Position numbers and translations under genes: made by a program | Notes under the pieces: generated by a model | What the model saw: only the letters and a program-made list of their open reading frames with translations | Database searches by the model: none | What the model was told of the DNA's origin: nothing | Shown here: one piece after another, positions 35,841-43,876 of the stretch | Position numbering within the stretch: the stretch's first letter is position 1 | Layout: the number at the start of each line of letters is the position of its first letter | NCBI RefSeq assembly: GCF_015277775.1 | Contig: NZ_CP063849.1 | Location: forward strand, 3,720,001 to 3,784,000 | Length of the DNA: 64,000 nucleotides | Direction of reading: 5' to 3' | Origin: Paludibaculum fermentans | Lineage (GTDB): Bacteria; Acidobacteriota; Terriglobia; Bryobacterales; Bryobacteraceae

Positions 35841-36788
35841 GTGGCTGAGTACTATCTGGGGGTTGACGGCGGCCAGTCGTCCACCACCGCGCTGATCGGC
35901 GACGAAACGGGGCGGGTCCTGGGCATGGGCCGGGGCGGACCCTGCAACCATGTCAGCGCCGCCGAAGCCCGAGCCAAGTTCATGGGCGCGATTGGCGGCT
36001 GTGTCAGCCAGGCCCGGGAAGCAGCGGGCCTGCCCGCCGACACCCACTTCCGCGCCGCCTGCCTGGGCTTTTCCGGCGGGCCGGCGGACAAAGATTCACT
36101 GATTGCCGAGATGTTCACCATTGCCAGCCGGGTGGTGACGAACGACGCCGTCATCGCGCTGGCCGGAGCCCATGCGGGCCGCCCGGGGATCATCACCATC
36201 GGCGGAACCGGCTCCATCGGCTATGGCCGCAACGGTACGGGCAAGTTCGCCCGGGTGGGCGGCTGGGGCTACATCTACGGCGACGAGGGCGGCGGCTTCG
36301 ACATCACGCGCCAGGGCCTGCGGGCCGCGCTGCGTATGGAGGAGGGCTGGGGCCCGGAGACCGTGCTGCGCGCGTTGCTGCTGGAGGCCTCGGGCGCCAC
36401 GAACGCCAACGAGCTGATGCACAAGTTCTACACGCCAGAGTTCCCCAGGCCCAAGATCGCGGCGATGTCGCAGATTGTGGTCCGCGCGGCGGCCCAGGGC
36501 GATGAAGTGGCGGCGGACATCCTCAGCGAGGCGGCCCAGCAACTGGCCGGCATCACCCGGGCCACGCGGCTGCAGTTGTTCACGCGCGAAGAGGTGGTGC
36601 CGGTGGCGCCCATCGGCGGCGTCTTCAAGAGCGACACCCTGATGGCCGAGTTCCGGAGACGCGTGGAGCTGACCAACGACATGCAAGTGGTGGCGCCCAC
36701 CTTCGGGCCGGCCGCCGGCGCCCTGCTGGAGGCCTACCAGCAGGCCGGGCTGCGGGTGGAATTGACCGGCGTGCCGGCCGAGAAGTAG
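35841..36788 (+). CDS. BadF/BadG/BcrA/BcrD ATPase family protein, N-acetylglucosamine kinase-like
   Basis: 315 aa with a GTG start 6 nt after the upstream stop. The actin-like ATPase motifs are YYLGVDGGQSSTTALIGD (phosphate 1), TNDAVIALAGAH (with the catalytic Asp) and GIITIGGTGSIGYGRN (phosphate 2), then YGDEGGGFDITRQGLRAA, typical of N-acetylglucosamine kinases of this family. It is likely cytosolic and phosphorylates an amino sugar, possibly released from peptidoglycan or glycans. Exact specificity is unproven. Confidence 0.83.
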   Translation: MAEYYLGVDGGQSSTTALIGDETGRVLGMGRGGPCNHVSAAEARAKFMGAIGGCVSQAREAAGLPADTHFRAACLGFSGGPADKDSLIAEMFTIASRVVTNDAVIALAGAHAGRPGIITIGGTGSIGYGRNGTGKFARVGGWGYIYGDEGGGFDITRQGLRAALRMEEGWGPETVLRALLLEASGATNANELMHKFYTPEFPRPKIAAMSQIVVRAAAQGDEVAADILSEAAQQLAGITRATRLQLFTREEVVPVAPIGGVFKSDTLMAEFRRRVELTNDMQVVAPTFGPAAGALLEAYQQAGLRVELTGVPAEK

Positions 36789-36873
36789 TTCATTTCCCAA
36801 TTAGTTCGGGATCTTAAGGCTCAAAGCGCCTATTCCGGTTGACCTGCCGGCCCAGCCGCCGTTATTGTGTCTC

Positions 36874-38160
36874 ATGGACCGACGACGTTTCGTCTCCTCT
36901 ACCGTAGGGGTGCTCGCAGCTTTGCAGCATGATTCTGTGGCGCGCGCCCAGTCCGCGGTAGGGGCTGTTTCCGGCCGGCCGGCCGATTCCGTGGCCAGGG
37001 ATGAAGATTTCTGGCTCAATATCCGTCACGCGTTCACCGTCGATCGCAACCTGATCAATCTCAACAACGGCGGCGTTTCGCCGTCCCCGAGAATGGTCAT
37101 GGACACTGAAAAACGCTACCTCGAAGTAGAGAACATGAGCCCGTCCTACTACATGTGGAACGTGCTCGACCCGGGGATCGAGACGGTGCGGCGCCGGCTG
37201 GCGCGCACGTTTGGATGCGACCCGGAAGAGATCGCCATTACCCGCAACGCGAGCGAGTCGCTGGAGATCGTGCAGCTCGGCATGGAGCTGAAGGCCGGCG
37301 ACGAGGTCCTGACCACGAACCAGGACTATCCGCGCATGATCACGACCTGGAAGCAGCGCGAGCGCCGCGACGGCATCGTGCTGAAGCAGATCACCTTCCC
37401 GGTGCCTCCGCCCAGCCTGGACTACCTGGCCAAGCGGATCGAGGAGAACATCACCTCGAAGACCAAGGTCATCCACATCTGCCACATCACGAACCGGACC
37501 GGCCAGATCTTCCCCGTGAAGAAGATCTGCCAGATGGCCCGGGCGCGTGGGATTGAAGTGGTGGTGGACGGCGCGCATGCCTTTGCCCAGTTCCCGTTCA
37601 AGCACGAGGACCTGGACTGCGACTACTACGGCACGTCGCTGCACAAGTGGGTACTGGCGCCGATTGGGACGGGCATGCTGTATGTCCGCAAATCCAAGAT
37701 TTCAAAGATCTGGCCGATGATGGCCGCGCCCGAGAACATGGCGGAGAACATCCGCAAGTTCGAGGAGATCGGCACGCATCCGGCGTCGCAGCGCAACGCG
37801 ATTACAGAAGCCCTGACGTTCCACGAGAGCATTGGGGCGGAGCGCAAGGCGGAACGGCTGCGCTACCTGCGCCGCCGCTGGTCGAACAAGCTGCGCGCGC
37901 TGCCCGGGGTGAAGATCCTGAACAGCGACGATCCGGAGCAGTCGTGCGGGATCGGGTTCATCCAGGTGGACGGCTTCGACGCGCCGGCGCTGGCCAAGTA
38001 CCTGATGGACAAGTACCGCATCTGGACTGTGGCCATCGTGACACCCGGTGAGTATCACGGGTTGCGGATCACGCCCAATGTTTACACGACGCTGGAGGAG
38101 ATCGACACCTTTGCGGAGGTAATGGAGAAGGTCATCCGCAAGGGCTCGATTCCGGCCTGA
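36874..38160 (+). CDS. Exported class V aminotransferase (isopenicillin-N epimerase-like)
   Basis: 428 aa. The N-terminus MDRRRFVSSTVGVLAALQ is a twin-arginine signal. The fold-type I PLP domain has ITRNASESLEIVQLG (cofactor phosphate loop), VVVDGAHAFAQFPF (Asp that pairs with the pyridine N) and YYGTSLHKWVLAPIGTG (Schiff-base Lys). It resembles CefD/isopenicillin-N epimerase and cysteine-desulfurase-like enzymes. Tat export fits a folded PLP enzyme working outside the cytoplasm, which is unusual. The substrate is unknown. It stands ~85 bp after the BadF-type gene. Confidence 0.88.
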   Translation: MDRRRFVSSTVGVLAALQHDSVARAQSAVGAVSGRPADSVARDEDFWLNIRHAFTVDRNLINLNNGGVSPSPRMVMDTEKRYLEVENMSPSYYMWNVLDPGIETVRRRLARTFGCDPEEIAITRNASESLEIVQLGMELKAGDEVLTTNQDYPRMITTWKQRERRDGIVLKQITFPVPPPSLDYLAKRIEENITSKTKVIHICHITNRTGQIFPVKKICQMARARGIEVVVDGAHAFAQFPFKHEDLDCDYYGTSLHKWVLAPIGTGMLYVRKSKISKIWPMMAAPENMAENIRKFEEIGTHPASQRNAITEALTFHESIGAERKAERLRYLRRRWSNKLRALPGVKILNSDDPEQSCGIGFIQVDGFDAPALAKYLMDKYRIWTVAIVTPGEYHGLRITPNVYTTLEEIDTFAEVMEKVIRKGSIPA

Positions 38161-38174
38161 GGCTCATCCTGGAA

Positions 38175-38203
38175 GCCGGGCGGCGGACGGTTCTCCGCCC
38201 GGC
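38175..38203. terminator. Hairpin between convergent genes
   Basis: GCCGGGCGG pairs perfectly with CCGCCCGGC across an 11-nt loop between the ends of the aminotransferase and GxxExxY genes. With no U-tract it is only terminator-like, and could serve both strands. Confidence 0.45.
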
Positions 38204-38230
38204 CCTGGGCGCACCCTATTCTGGAGCCAG

Positions 38231-38617
38231 TCAGAGGTCGAAGACCACGCGCTTCCAGGCCACTTTCGATCGCTGGAAGTTCAGGAGCAGGGCGACGTGC
38301 AGGCCGGAGGCTTTCAGGTAGTTGATGCACTGGGCCAGATGTTCGTTCGCGAACTGCTCCACGCACTTCAGTTCCACGATCACCTTGTCCTGAACGATGA
38401 GATCGGCCACATACTCGCCAACGTAGTGCCCTTTGTAGCGGACTGGCAGGGAGACCTGGGATCTGGCGTGCAGACCACGGAACTCCAGTTCGCGGAGCAG
38501 CGCCCGTTCGTAGACCTTCTCCAGGAACCCGGCCCCCAGAACATTGGCGACCTCGAAGGCAGCCCCAATCACTTCTTCCGTAATCTCAGATTCCGATCCG
38601 TGTGTATCTGTGTCCAT
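38231..38617 (-). CDS. GxxExxY family protein (PD-(D/E)xK nuclease-like fold)
   Basis: 128 aa from MDTDTHGSESEITEEVIG. The name-giving motif is GFLEKVYERAL, and DKVIVELKCVEQ carries the E-x-K of a PD-(D/E)xK core; the protein ends RSKVAWKRVVFDL. The family is common, small and of unknown function, and may be a nuclease or DNA-binding relic. The start ATG lies inside a repeated sequence, and degenerate copies of its first ~25 codons are repeated upstream. It is convergent with the aminotransferase gene. Confidence 0.85.
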   Translation of the reverse strand: MDTDTHGSESEITEEVIGAAFEVANVLGAGFLEKVYERALLRELEFRGLHARSQVSLPVRYKGHYVGEYVADLIVQDKVIVELKCVEQFANEHLAQCINYLKASGLHVALLLNFQRSKVAWKRVVFDL

Positions 38618-39090
38618 CAGCGGCCCAATCAAAGAGTTCCGCAAGCGAGCACAACCTCTCACCAATCGGAGCGCTAATCTTAGCCACAGATGAACACGGA
38701 TGAACACAGATCCACACGAGTTGTAGCCGAGAGTAGTGAATACTGGAGATGCCTGGAAACTTTGAAGGAAGCCCCAATCCCGGCCCTTCTCAACTCAGCC
38801 TCCCCATCCGTGTGTATCTGCGTCCATCTGTGGCCCAATCAAAGAGTTCCGCAAGGGAGCAAAGGCAGGGGCTGGGCAACCTCGAAGACTTTCCCGAGCC
38901 CGGTCCTTCTGAACTCAGCCTTCCATCTGTGTGTATCTGTGTCCATCTGTGGCCCAATCAAAGAGTTCCGCAAGGGAGCAAAGGCAGGGGCTGGGCAACC
39001 TCGAAGACTGCCCCAATCCCGGTCCTTCTCAACTCAGCCTCCCATCCGTGTGAATCTGTGTCCATCTGTGGCCCAATCTCCGAGTTCCCT
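38600..39090 (-). repeat. 119-bp tandem repeats made from the 5' end of the GxxExxY gene
   Basis: Minus-strand copies of ATGGACACAGAT-type starts occur at 38617 (the gene), 38827, 38946 and 39065. The last three are exactly 119 bp apart. Each contains GTCCATCTGTGGCCCAATC, CGCAAGGGAGCAAAGGCAG and similar blocks. Translated, the copies read [19 protein letters not shown] then VFEVAQ (39065) and MDTDTHRWKAEFRRTGLGK then VFEVAQ (38946). These parallel the gene's MDTDTHGSESEITEEVIGA then AFEVA, before jumping to a shared tail. The copy at 38827 is frameshifted. GATGAACAC direct repeats at 38690-38708 lie in the same block. The array forms the upstream region of pgk. Confidence 0.88.
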
Positions 39091-39146
39091 TGCCCGGCGT
39101 CCCCCCATTTCCGGATGTTACGATCTCTATTGAGGTCTTCATTCCT

Positions 39147-40316
39147 ATGGCTAAACTCTCCATCCGCGATCTCGATCTGAAGGGCAAGCGCATCTTCATG
39201 CGCGTCGACTTCAATGTCCCGCTGGCCCCTGGCGGCCAGGAGATCACGTCCGACAAGCGCATCAAAGCGGCTCTCCCCACCATCAAGTACGCTCTCGAAC
39301 AGGGCGCCGGCCTCGTGCTGGCCTCGCACCTGGGCCGTCCCAAGGGCAAACCGAATCCAGAGATGAGCCTGAAGCCGGTGGCGCTCAAACTGGCCGAACT
39401 GCTGGGCAAGCCCGTGGCGTTCGCCCCCGACTGCATTGGCGCCGAAGTGGAAGCGATGCTGCCCGCTCCAGGCGAGATCCTGCTGCTCGAGAATCTGCGC
39501 TATCACGCGGAAGAAGAGAAGAACGATCCGGCGTTCGCGCAGCAACTGGCGAAGCTGGGCGATGTGTATGTGAACGACGCCTTCGGCACCGCGCACCGCG
39601 CGCATGCGTCGACGGAAGGCATCATCGCGTTCCTGAAGCCGGCCGCGGCCGGCCTGCTGATGGAGAAGGAACTCGAGTACCTCTTCAAGTGCACGCAGAA
39701 CCCGGAGCACCCCTGCGTGGGCATCCTGGGCGGCGCGAAGGTCTCCGATAAGATCGAAGTAATCCAGAACCTGCTGAAGTTCGTCGACCGCCTGCTGATT
39801 GGCGGCGCGATGGCCTACACGTTCATGAAGGCGCAGGGCAAGGCGACGGGCAAGAGCCTGGTGGAAGAGGACAAGGTGGAGCTCGCGAAGGAGCTGCTGG
39901 CCACTTCCGGCGACAAGCTGCTGCTGCCGGTGGATCACGTGGTGTCGGCTGAGTTTGCCGAGAACGCCCCGAACGAAGTGGTGACGGAGATTCCGGAAGG
40001 CATGATGGGCCTGGACATCGGACCGGCGACGGTAGCCGAGTTTGCGGCGGTGTTGAAGTCGGCGAAGACGATCATCTGGAACGGCCCGATGGGCGTGTTC
40101 GAGAAGAAGCCGTTCGACAAGGGCACCTTCGCGGTGGCGACGGCCGTGGCCGAATCGGGAGCGCTCTCCGTAGTGGGCGGCGGTGATTCGGAGAAGGCCG
40201 TGAAGTCGGCCGGTTTGTCCGACAAGATCAGCCACATTTCGACGGGCGGCGGCGCCTCGCTGGAGTTCCTGTCGGGCCTGGTATTGCCGGGTGTGGCGGC
40301 CCTGACCGACAAATAG
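39147..40316 (+). CDS. pgk: Phosphoglycerate kinase
   Basis: 389 aa from [20 protein letters not shown]. The substrate site [16 protein letters not shown] and [10 protein letters not shown] is complete. [12 protein letters not shown] and the C-terminal nucleotide motifs ([33 protein letters not shown]) are intact. It is the glycolytic ATP-generating enzyme, cytosolic. It appears monocistronic: no gapdh neighbour is seen, and a strong terminator follows. The upstream region is occupied by the 119-bp repeats, so its promoter must lie in or just after them. Confidence 0.97.
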   Translation: MAKLSIRDLDLKGKRIFMRVDFNVPLAPGGQEITSDKRIKAALPTIKYALEQGAGLVLASHLGRPKGKPNPEMSLKPVALKLAELLGKPVAFAPDCIGAEVEAMLPAPGEILLLENLRYHAEEEKNDPAFAQQLAKLGDVYVNDAFGTAHRAHASTEGIIAFLKPAAAGLLMEKELEYLFKCTQNPEHPCVGILGGAKVSDKIEVIQNLLKFVDRLLIGGAMAYTFMKAQGKATGKSLVEEDKVELAKELLATSGDKLLLPVDHVVSAEFAENAPNEVVTEIPEGMMGLDIGPATVAEFAAVLKSAKTIIWNGPMGVFEKKPFDKGTFAVATAVAESGALSVVGGGDSEKAVKSAGLSDKISHISTGGGASLEFLSGLVLPGVAALTDK

Positions 40317-40340
40317 TCCTCCGACTCTGGTATCAAAGAT

Positions 40341-40382
40341 GGGACGGCCTGGCAGCGTGCTGCCGCGCCGTCCCCTTTTTTT
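40341..40382 (+). terminator. Rho-independent terminator of pgk
   Basis: GGGACGGC pairs with GCCGTCCC and an inner stem GGCAGC pairs with GCTGCC, followed by CTTTTTTT. It is a textbook intrinsic terminator 25 bp after pgk. The T-tract runs into the next start codon. Confidence 0.9.
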
Positions 40383-41060
40383 ATGCCACTCATCGTGACT
40401 GGCGGCGACGGCGCGCTGTTCCATCAACTCCAGAAGCTGCGGGCGCCTTTTCCGGAGATCGTCATTGAAGCCAAGGGCCGGGGCAATGCCCTGGCGCGGG
40501 ACCTGCGCGGCCTGCCGGCTCCGGCAGCCGTGGACCTGATGGCGGTGGAGGTGATCCCCGAACGGGGCGCTCCCTACCTGCGGCTGTGCGGGTCGTCGGT
40601 GTCGTTCGGCTACCCGACGCTAGTGACACGGTTGGCGGAGCACTTCCGTCCATTGCGGCGGCTGAGCTACGCGGCGGCGTCCGTGTTGGCCTGGCCGAGC
40701 GTGCAGGAGTTCCGGATCGCATACCATGGCGGGCCGCTGGAGACTCGCCGGCTGACGGGCATCCTGCTGAACAACACGAAGCATGTGGGCGGGTTTGTGG
40801 GCTTCCCGGAGGCGTCGTGCCAGGACGGGCTGGCCGACGTGATGGAGATGACCGCCCCCTATCCGTCGCAGATGCTGCACAACGTGACGTCGATGCTGAA
40901 GCTGCCGGTGTGGCGGCCATCGCGATTCCTGCAGGTGGAGGAGGCGGAGATCCACGCGGTGGCGGCGCAGCAGTTGATGCTGGACGGCGAGCTGATTCCG
41001 GGAGTCGCGGGCGTCCGGCTGCGGATGCTGCCGGCGGCGCTGGTGTGCCGGACGGTGTAG
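40383..41060 (+). CDS. Diacylglycerol/lipid kinase-like protein lacking the N-terminal segment
   Basis: 225 aa. MPLIVTGGDGALFHQLQKL places the GGDG nucleotide motif at residues 7-10, whereas lipid kinases of the YegS/DgkB family carry it near residue 60. Later features fit the family: RGNALARDLRG, the ILLNNTKHVGGFVGFPEA strand with the CQDGLADVMEM Asp region, and the C-terminal IHAVAAQQLMLDGELIPG. The start ATG directly follows the terminator T-run with no ribosome site, so expression is puzzling. It may be a 5'-deleted remnant or a leaderless short form. Confidence 0.6.
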   Translation: MPLIVTGGDGALFHQLQKLRAPFPEIVIEAKGRGNALARDLRGLPAPAAVDLMAVEVIPERGAPYLRLCGSSVSFGYPTLVTRLAEHFRPLRRLSYAAASVLAWPSVQEFRIAYHGGPLETRRLTGILLNNTKHVGGFVGFPEASCQDGLADVMEMTAPYPSQMLHNVTSMLKLPVWRPSRFLQVEEAEIHAVAAQQLMLDGELIPGVAGVRLRMLPAALVCRTV

Positions 41061-41099
41061 GTGGGTCGCGCGGGCCCGGTTTGGGCCCACAATAGGTTC

Positions 41100-41519
41100 A
41101 TGTCGACCCGTGCCCCTTTCGCCTGGCGCAGCCGGATCCGGTTCGTTGATACGGATGCGAGCTGCCGGATTCACTACTCGGCGTTGTTCCGCCATCTGGA
41201 GACGGCGGAGGACGAATTCATGCGGTCGCTCGGGTTTGCGTACTCCGAGCGGGCGCCCGCGCATCTGTCGTATCCGCGGGTCCATGTGGAGGCGGACTAT
41301 CTGGCGGCGCTGCGCTATGACGACCCCATCTACATCACGGTGGGGGTGTCGAAGCTGGGGACGTCGTCGTACACGCTGGAGTTCAACGTGTACCTGGAAG
41401 AGACGTCGGAGGTAGCGGCCAGCGGGATCGTCACGGTGGTGTGCATGTCGACGAAGACGCAGAAGGCGTGTCCCTTGCCCGAGGATTTGCGGGAGGCGTT
41501 GAGCGGGCAGCGGACGTGA
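41100..41519 (+). CDS. 4HBT-family acyl-CoA thioesterase (YbgC-like)
   Basis: 139 aa from MSTRAPFAWRSRIRFVDTDA. The hot-dog catalytic helix region VDTDASCRIHYSALFRHLETAED contains the conserved Asp and Tyr, followed by PRVHVEADYLAALRYDDPIYI and VVCMSTKTQKACPLP. It hydrolyses acyl- or hydroxybenzoyl-CoA thioesters. It is cytosolic and likely tetrameric. It begins 39 bp after the lipid-kinase-like gene. The right neighbour is the repeat array. Confidence 0.85.
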   Translation: MSTRAPFAWRSRIRFVDTDASCRIHYSALFRHLETAEDEFMRSLGFAYSERAPAHLSYPRVHVEADYLAALRYDDPIYITVGVSKLGTSSYTLEFNVYLEETSEVAASGIVTVVCMSTKTQKACPLPEDLREALSGQRT

Positions 41520-41607
41520 GGGAGACGGGCTGGTGGACAAGTGGGTTTGTTCAGCCAGAATCTTTTGAGCGGACTCTTGCGCAGCGATGACCTCTGGTGG
41601 ATTCTCC

Positions 41608-42350
41608 TCAGGTCGGGTTTCGGCGTTTGAGTCGGGTGACGTTGGGATTGGGGCGGGCCTCCGGCAATGCCGGAGGGAAGGCTGGGGGAGTTGGTGGGGT
41701 TGTTGGGACTGTAGTGTCACGAGTTGCGGCGGCGGTGTCACGAGTTGATGCTGTCGTGTCATGCATTGCGACGGATTGGCGAAGTGGGTTTGTTCGGCCA
41801 AATTCCTTTGAGCAGACTCTTGCGGAACGATGACCCCTGGCGGGTTGGCCTCCGGGTGCGTTTCGGGATTTGGGTCGGGTGACGTTGGGATTGCGGCGGG
41901 CCTCCGGCAATGCCGGAGGGAATGCTGGGGGAGCGGGCCGGGTTGTTGGGATGGCTGGCTGGCGCAGTGGGTTTGTTCGGCCAGGTGAATTTGCGATTTG
42001 GCTTCTGGGTTTGGATCGGGTGATGTTGGGATTGCGGCGGGCCCCCAGCTGCGCTGGGGGTAATGCTGGGGGAGCGGGCCGGGTTGTTGGGATGGCTGGC
42101 TGGCGAAGTGGGTTTGTTCGGCCAAATGAACTTGTGATTGGGCTGCTGGGTTTGGTTCAGGTGACGTTGGGGTTGCGGCGGGCCTCCGGCAATGCCGGAG
42201 GGAATGCTGGGGGAGCGGGCCGGGTTGTTGGGATGGCTGGCTGGCGCAGTGGGTTTGTTCGGCCAGGTGAATTTGCGATTTGGCTTCTGGGTTTGGATCG
42301 GGTGATGTTGGGATTGCGGCGGGCCCCCAGCTGCGCTGGGGGTAATGCTG
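41608..42350 (-). repeat. Tandem repeat array of 141-bp units with hairpins
   Basis: Hairpin-bearing units start their stems at 41658, 41901, 42042, 42183 and 42324; the last four are exactly 141 bp apart and the first step is 243 bp. Every unit shares TGGGTTTGTTCGGCCA and GGGGGAGCGGGCCGGGTTG. The hairpin is one of two kinds: CCTCCGGCAATGCCGGAGG or CCCCCAGCTGCGCTGGGGG. Read on the minus strand, 141 bp equals 47 codons and the frame stays open through all units (repeated LAEQTH, QQPGPLPQH, PAAIPTSPDPNPE). The array is the severed 3' part of the gene at 44701, split by the IS element. Confidence 0.85.
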
Positions 42351-43876
42351 TGTACGGCCGCGGACATGGGTGACAATCTGGTCTACCGACATGGGTAACA
42401 GTCGTCGCGGGGGCTTGTCTGATCGCCTTTCGCGATTCTAGCCGGATTCGTACGCCTGTGGAAATGTGGGAATCGCGTAGCGATTTCCAAGCGCGGTGGG
42501 AAGCGAGGGAATCCTGTTTTTGGATTTCCTCGCTTTCCACGGTGCGTCATTTCCATGGGCCTTACTCAGCGGCCGGCACCGCCGCGGATTCGTCGTCCTG
42601 TTGCTCCAGCGCCTTCGGCTTCTTCCTCATAAACCGATTACGCTCTATGTCCAGCCAGCCGAGCAACAGCATGCCGTAGAACACTTCGAAATAGCGATCG
42701 TCAACCTGCCGCAGTCCAAGCAACTGACGCGCAAAGATCTCGCTGATGAAAATCCTCTGATCCTTGTAGTAGAGATCTCCGTGATTCTGGATCCGTCGTA
42801 GCACGAGCCCTGCCGGGTACTCCACCTCCGGGATCCGACGTGGCATCGGGCGCAACGACGGCTGATAGTGTTTTGCCGGCGTATCGTAGTCCAGGGCTTC
42901 ATGGGGCCGCTGCTCGTTGTAGATCCTTTGAAAGTCGTGAAATCGCTTCTGCTGCTGGCGCGGGTTGGCCGCCGGCGGATTCAGCGTGTCCTGTTTCAAC
43001 GTCCGATGCATGCGCTCGTGGCGGCCGTTTTCCTGCGGTGAGGCCGGTGCTGTGCGCTCCGGCAGAATGCCCAGCCGAACCCAGCGCATCGACAACCGAC
43101 TGAGTCCGCCAGGCGCCCGCGTCGAAAACGGCGTGCCATTGTCCGTACGAATCACCTCCGGCAGACCGTACTCTCGAAACGCCGCCTCGAAGATCGCAGC
43201 CGCATGCTTTCCATCCGTCTTCGGCGTAATTTGGCAGCGCAGCAAGTACCTGCTGTGGGCGTCCGTGATGGTCAATGGATCGCAACGCACGCCATCACCT
43301 GTACGGAACCAACCCTTGAAGTCCGCGCACCACGTCCGATTGGGTCCATCCACGGACGCAAAGGGCTGCCCGAAGGGCGGCGTCCGCAAGCGTCGCTTTC
43401 GTGTGACACTCAGACCCGCTCTTTTCAGGATCATGGCGATGGTGCTGGGCGCCGGCCAGTGCTTCCTCTCCGGCTCCGCCTCGGCCAACTTCCTCAATAG
43501 CTTGCGCGGGCCCCAGTTCCACTTCCGCCGCTCAGCCAGGATGCGCTCTATGACTTCCTGACTGACTTCCTGCGGGCTGGTATGAGGCGCCCGGCTGCGG
43601 TCCTGCAAACCGGCCACGCCTTCCTCCTCTCGACGCTTGATCCACTTGTGGACCGTCTTTCTCGATACGCCATAGGCTTCCGCCAGTGCGGTCACGGTCT
43701 CGCCTTCGTCGTACTCCTGCAATAGTTGAACCCGTTGGTCCATTGCTCTGGTCTCCTTCCACGGCATCGACACTCATCGTGCCGTACCGATAAGGCGGAT
43801 CAGATCTCTTGCGCCGCTGATCTGTGTTACCGATGTCGCCGGTCCAATTCGTTACCTATGTCCGCGGACCGTACCC
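42351..43876 (-). mobile_element. IS481-family insertion sequence (about 1.5 kb)
   Basis: The ends are imperfect inverted repeats. The left end TGTACGGCCGCGGACATGGG mirrors the right end read on the minus strand (GGGTACGGTCCGCGGACATA), and both have a second internal GACATNGGTAAC block about 35 bp in. A single transposase gene fills the element. The array triplet CTG is present on both sides (42348-42350 and 43877-43879), consistent with a short target duplication. Insertion is inside the 141-bp repeat array. Confidence 0.88.
42562..43773 (-). CDS. IS481-family transposase
   Basis: 403 aa (start MSMPWKE; MPWKE at 43767 or MDQRVQ at 43743, with GGAG before it, are alternatives). An N-terminal helix-turn-helix pair (ETVTALAEAYGVSRKTVHKWIKRR) precedes the rve integrase core. 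The DDE residues are Asp in NRTWCADFKGWF, Asp in EVIRTDNGTPF and Glu in PASPQENGRHERMHRTLK. The C-terminal region ends RNRFMRKKPKALEQQDDE. The reading frame is intact, so the element may be active. Length and layout fit IS481 elements. Confidence 0.93.
   Translation of the reverse strand: MSMPWKETRAMDQRVQLLQEYDEGETVTALAEAYGVSRKTVHKWIKRREEEGVAGLQDRSRAPHTSPQEVSQEVIERILAERRKWNWGPRKLLRKLAEAEPERKHWPAPSTIAMILKRAGLSVTRKRRLRTPPFGQPFASVDGPNRTWCADFKGWFRTGDGVRCDPLTITDAHSRYLLRCQITPKTDGKHAAAIFEAAFREYGLPEVIRTDNGTPFSTRAPGGLSRLSMRWVRLGILPERTAPASPQENGRHERMHRTLKQDTLNPPAANPRQQQKRFHDFQRIYNEQRPHEALDYDTPAKHYQPSLRPMPRRIPEVEYPAGLVLRRIQNHGDLYYKDQRIFISEIFARQLLGLRQVDDRYFEVFYGMLLLGWLDIERNRFMRKKPKALEQQDDESAAVPAAE

Noticed and set aside
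38600-39090. CRISPR or REP elements
   Set aside because: The 119-bp repeats have no unique spacers and are explained by copies of the GxxExxY 5' end.
38958-40427. 489-codon minus-strand frame opposite pgk
   Set aside because: Antisense to phosphoglycerate kinase; only its last ~35 codons are informative, as they are a copy of the GxxExxY start.
41608-42350. CRISPR array
   Set aside because: Units are 141 bp with nearly identical sequence throughout and no unique spacers; they form a coding-type tandem repeat.
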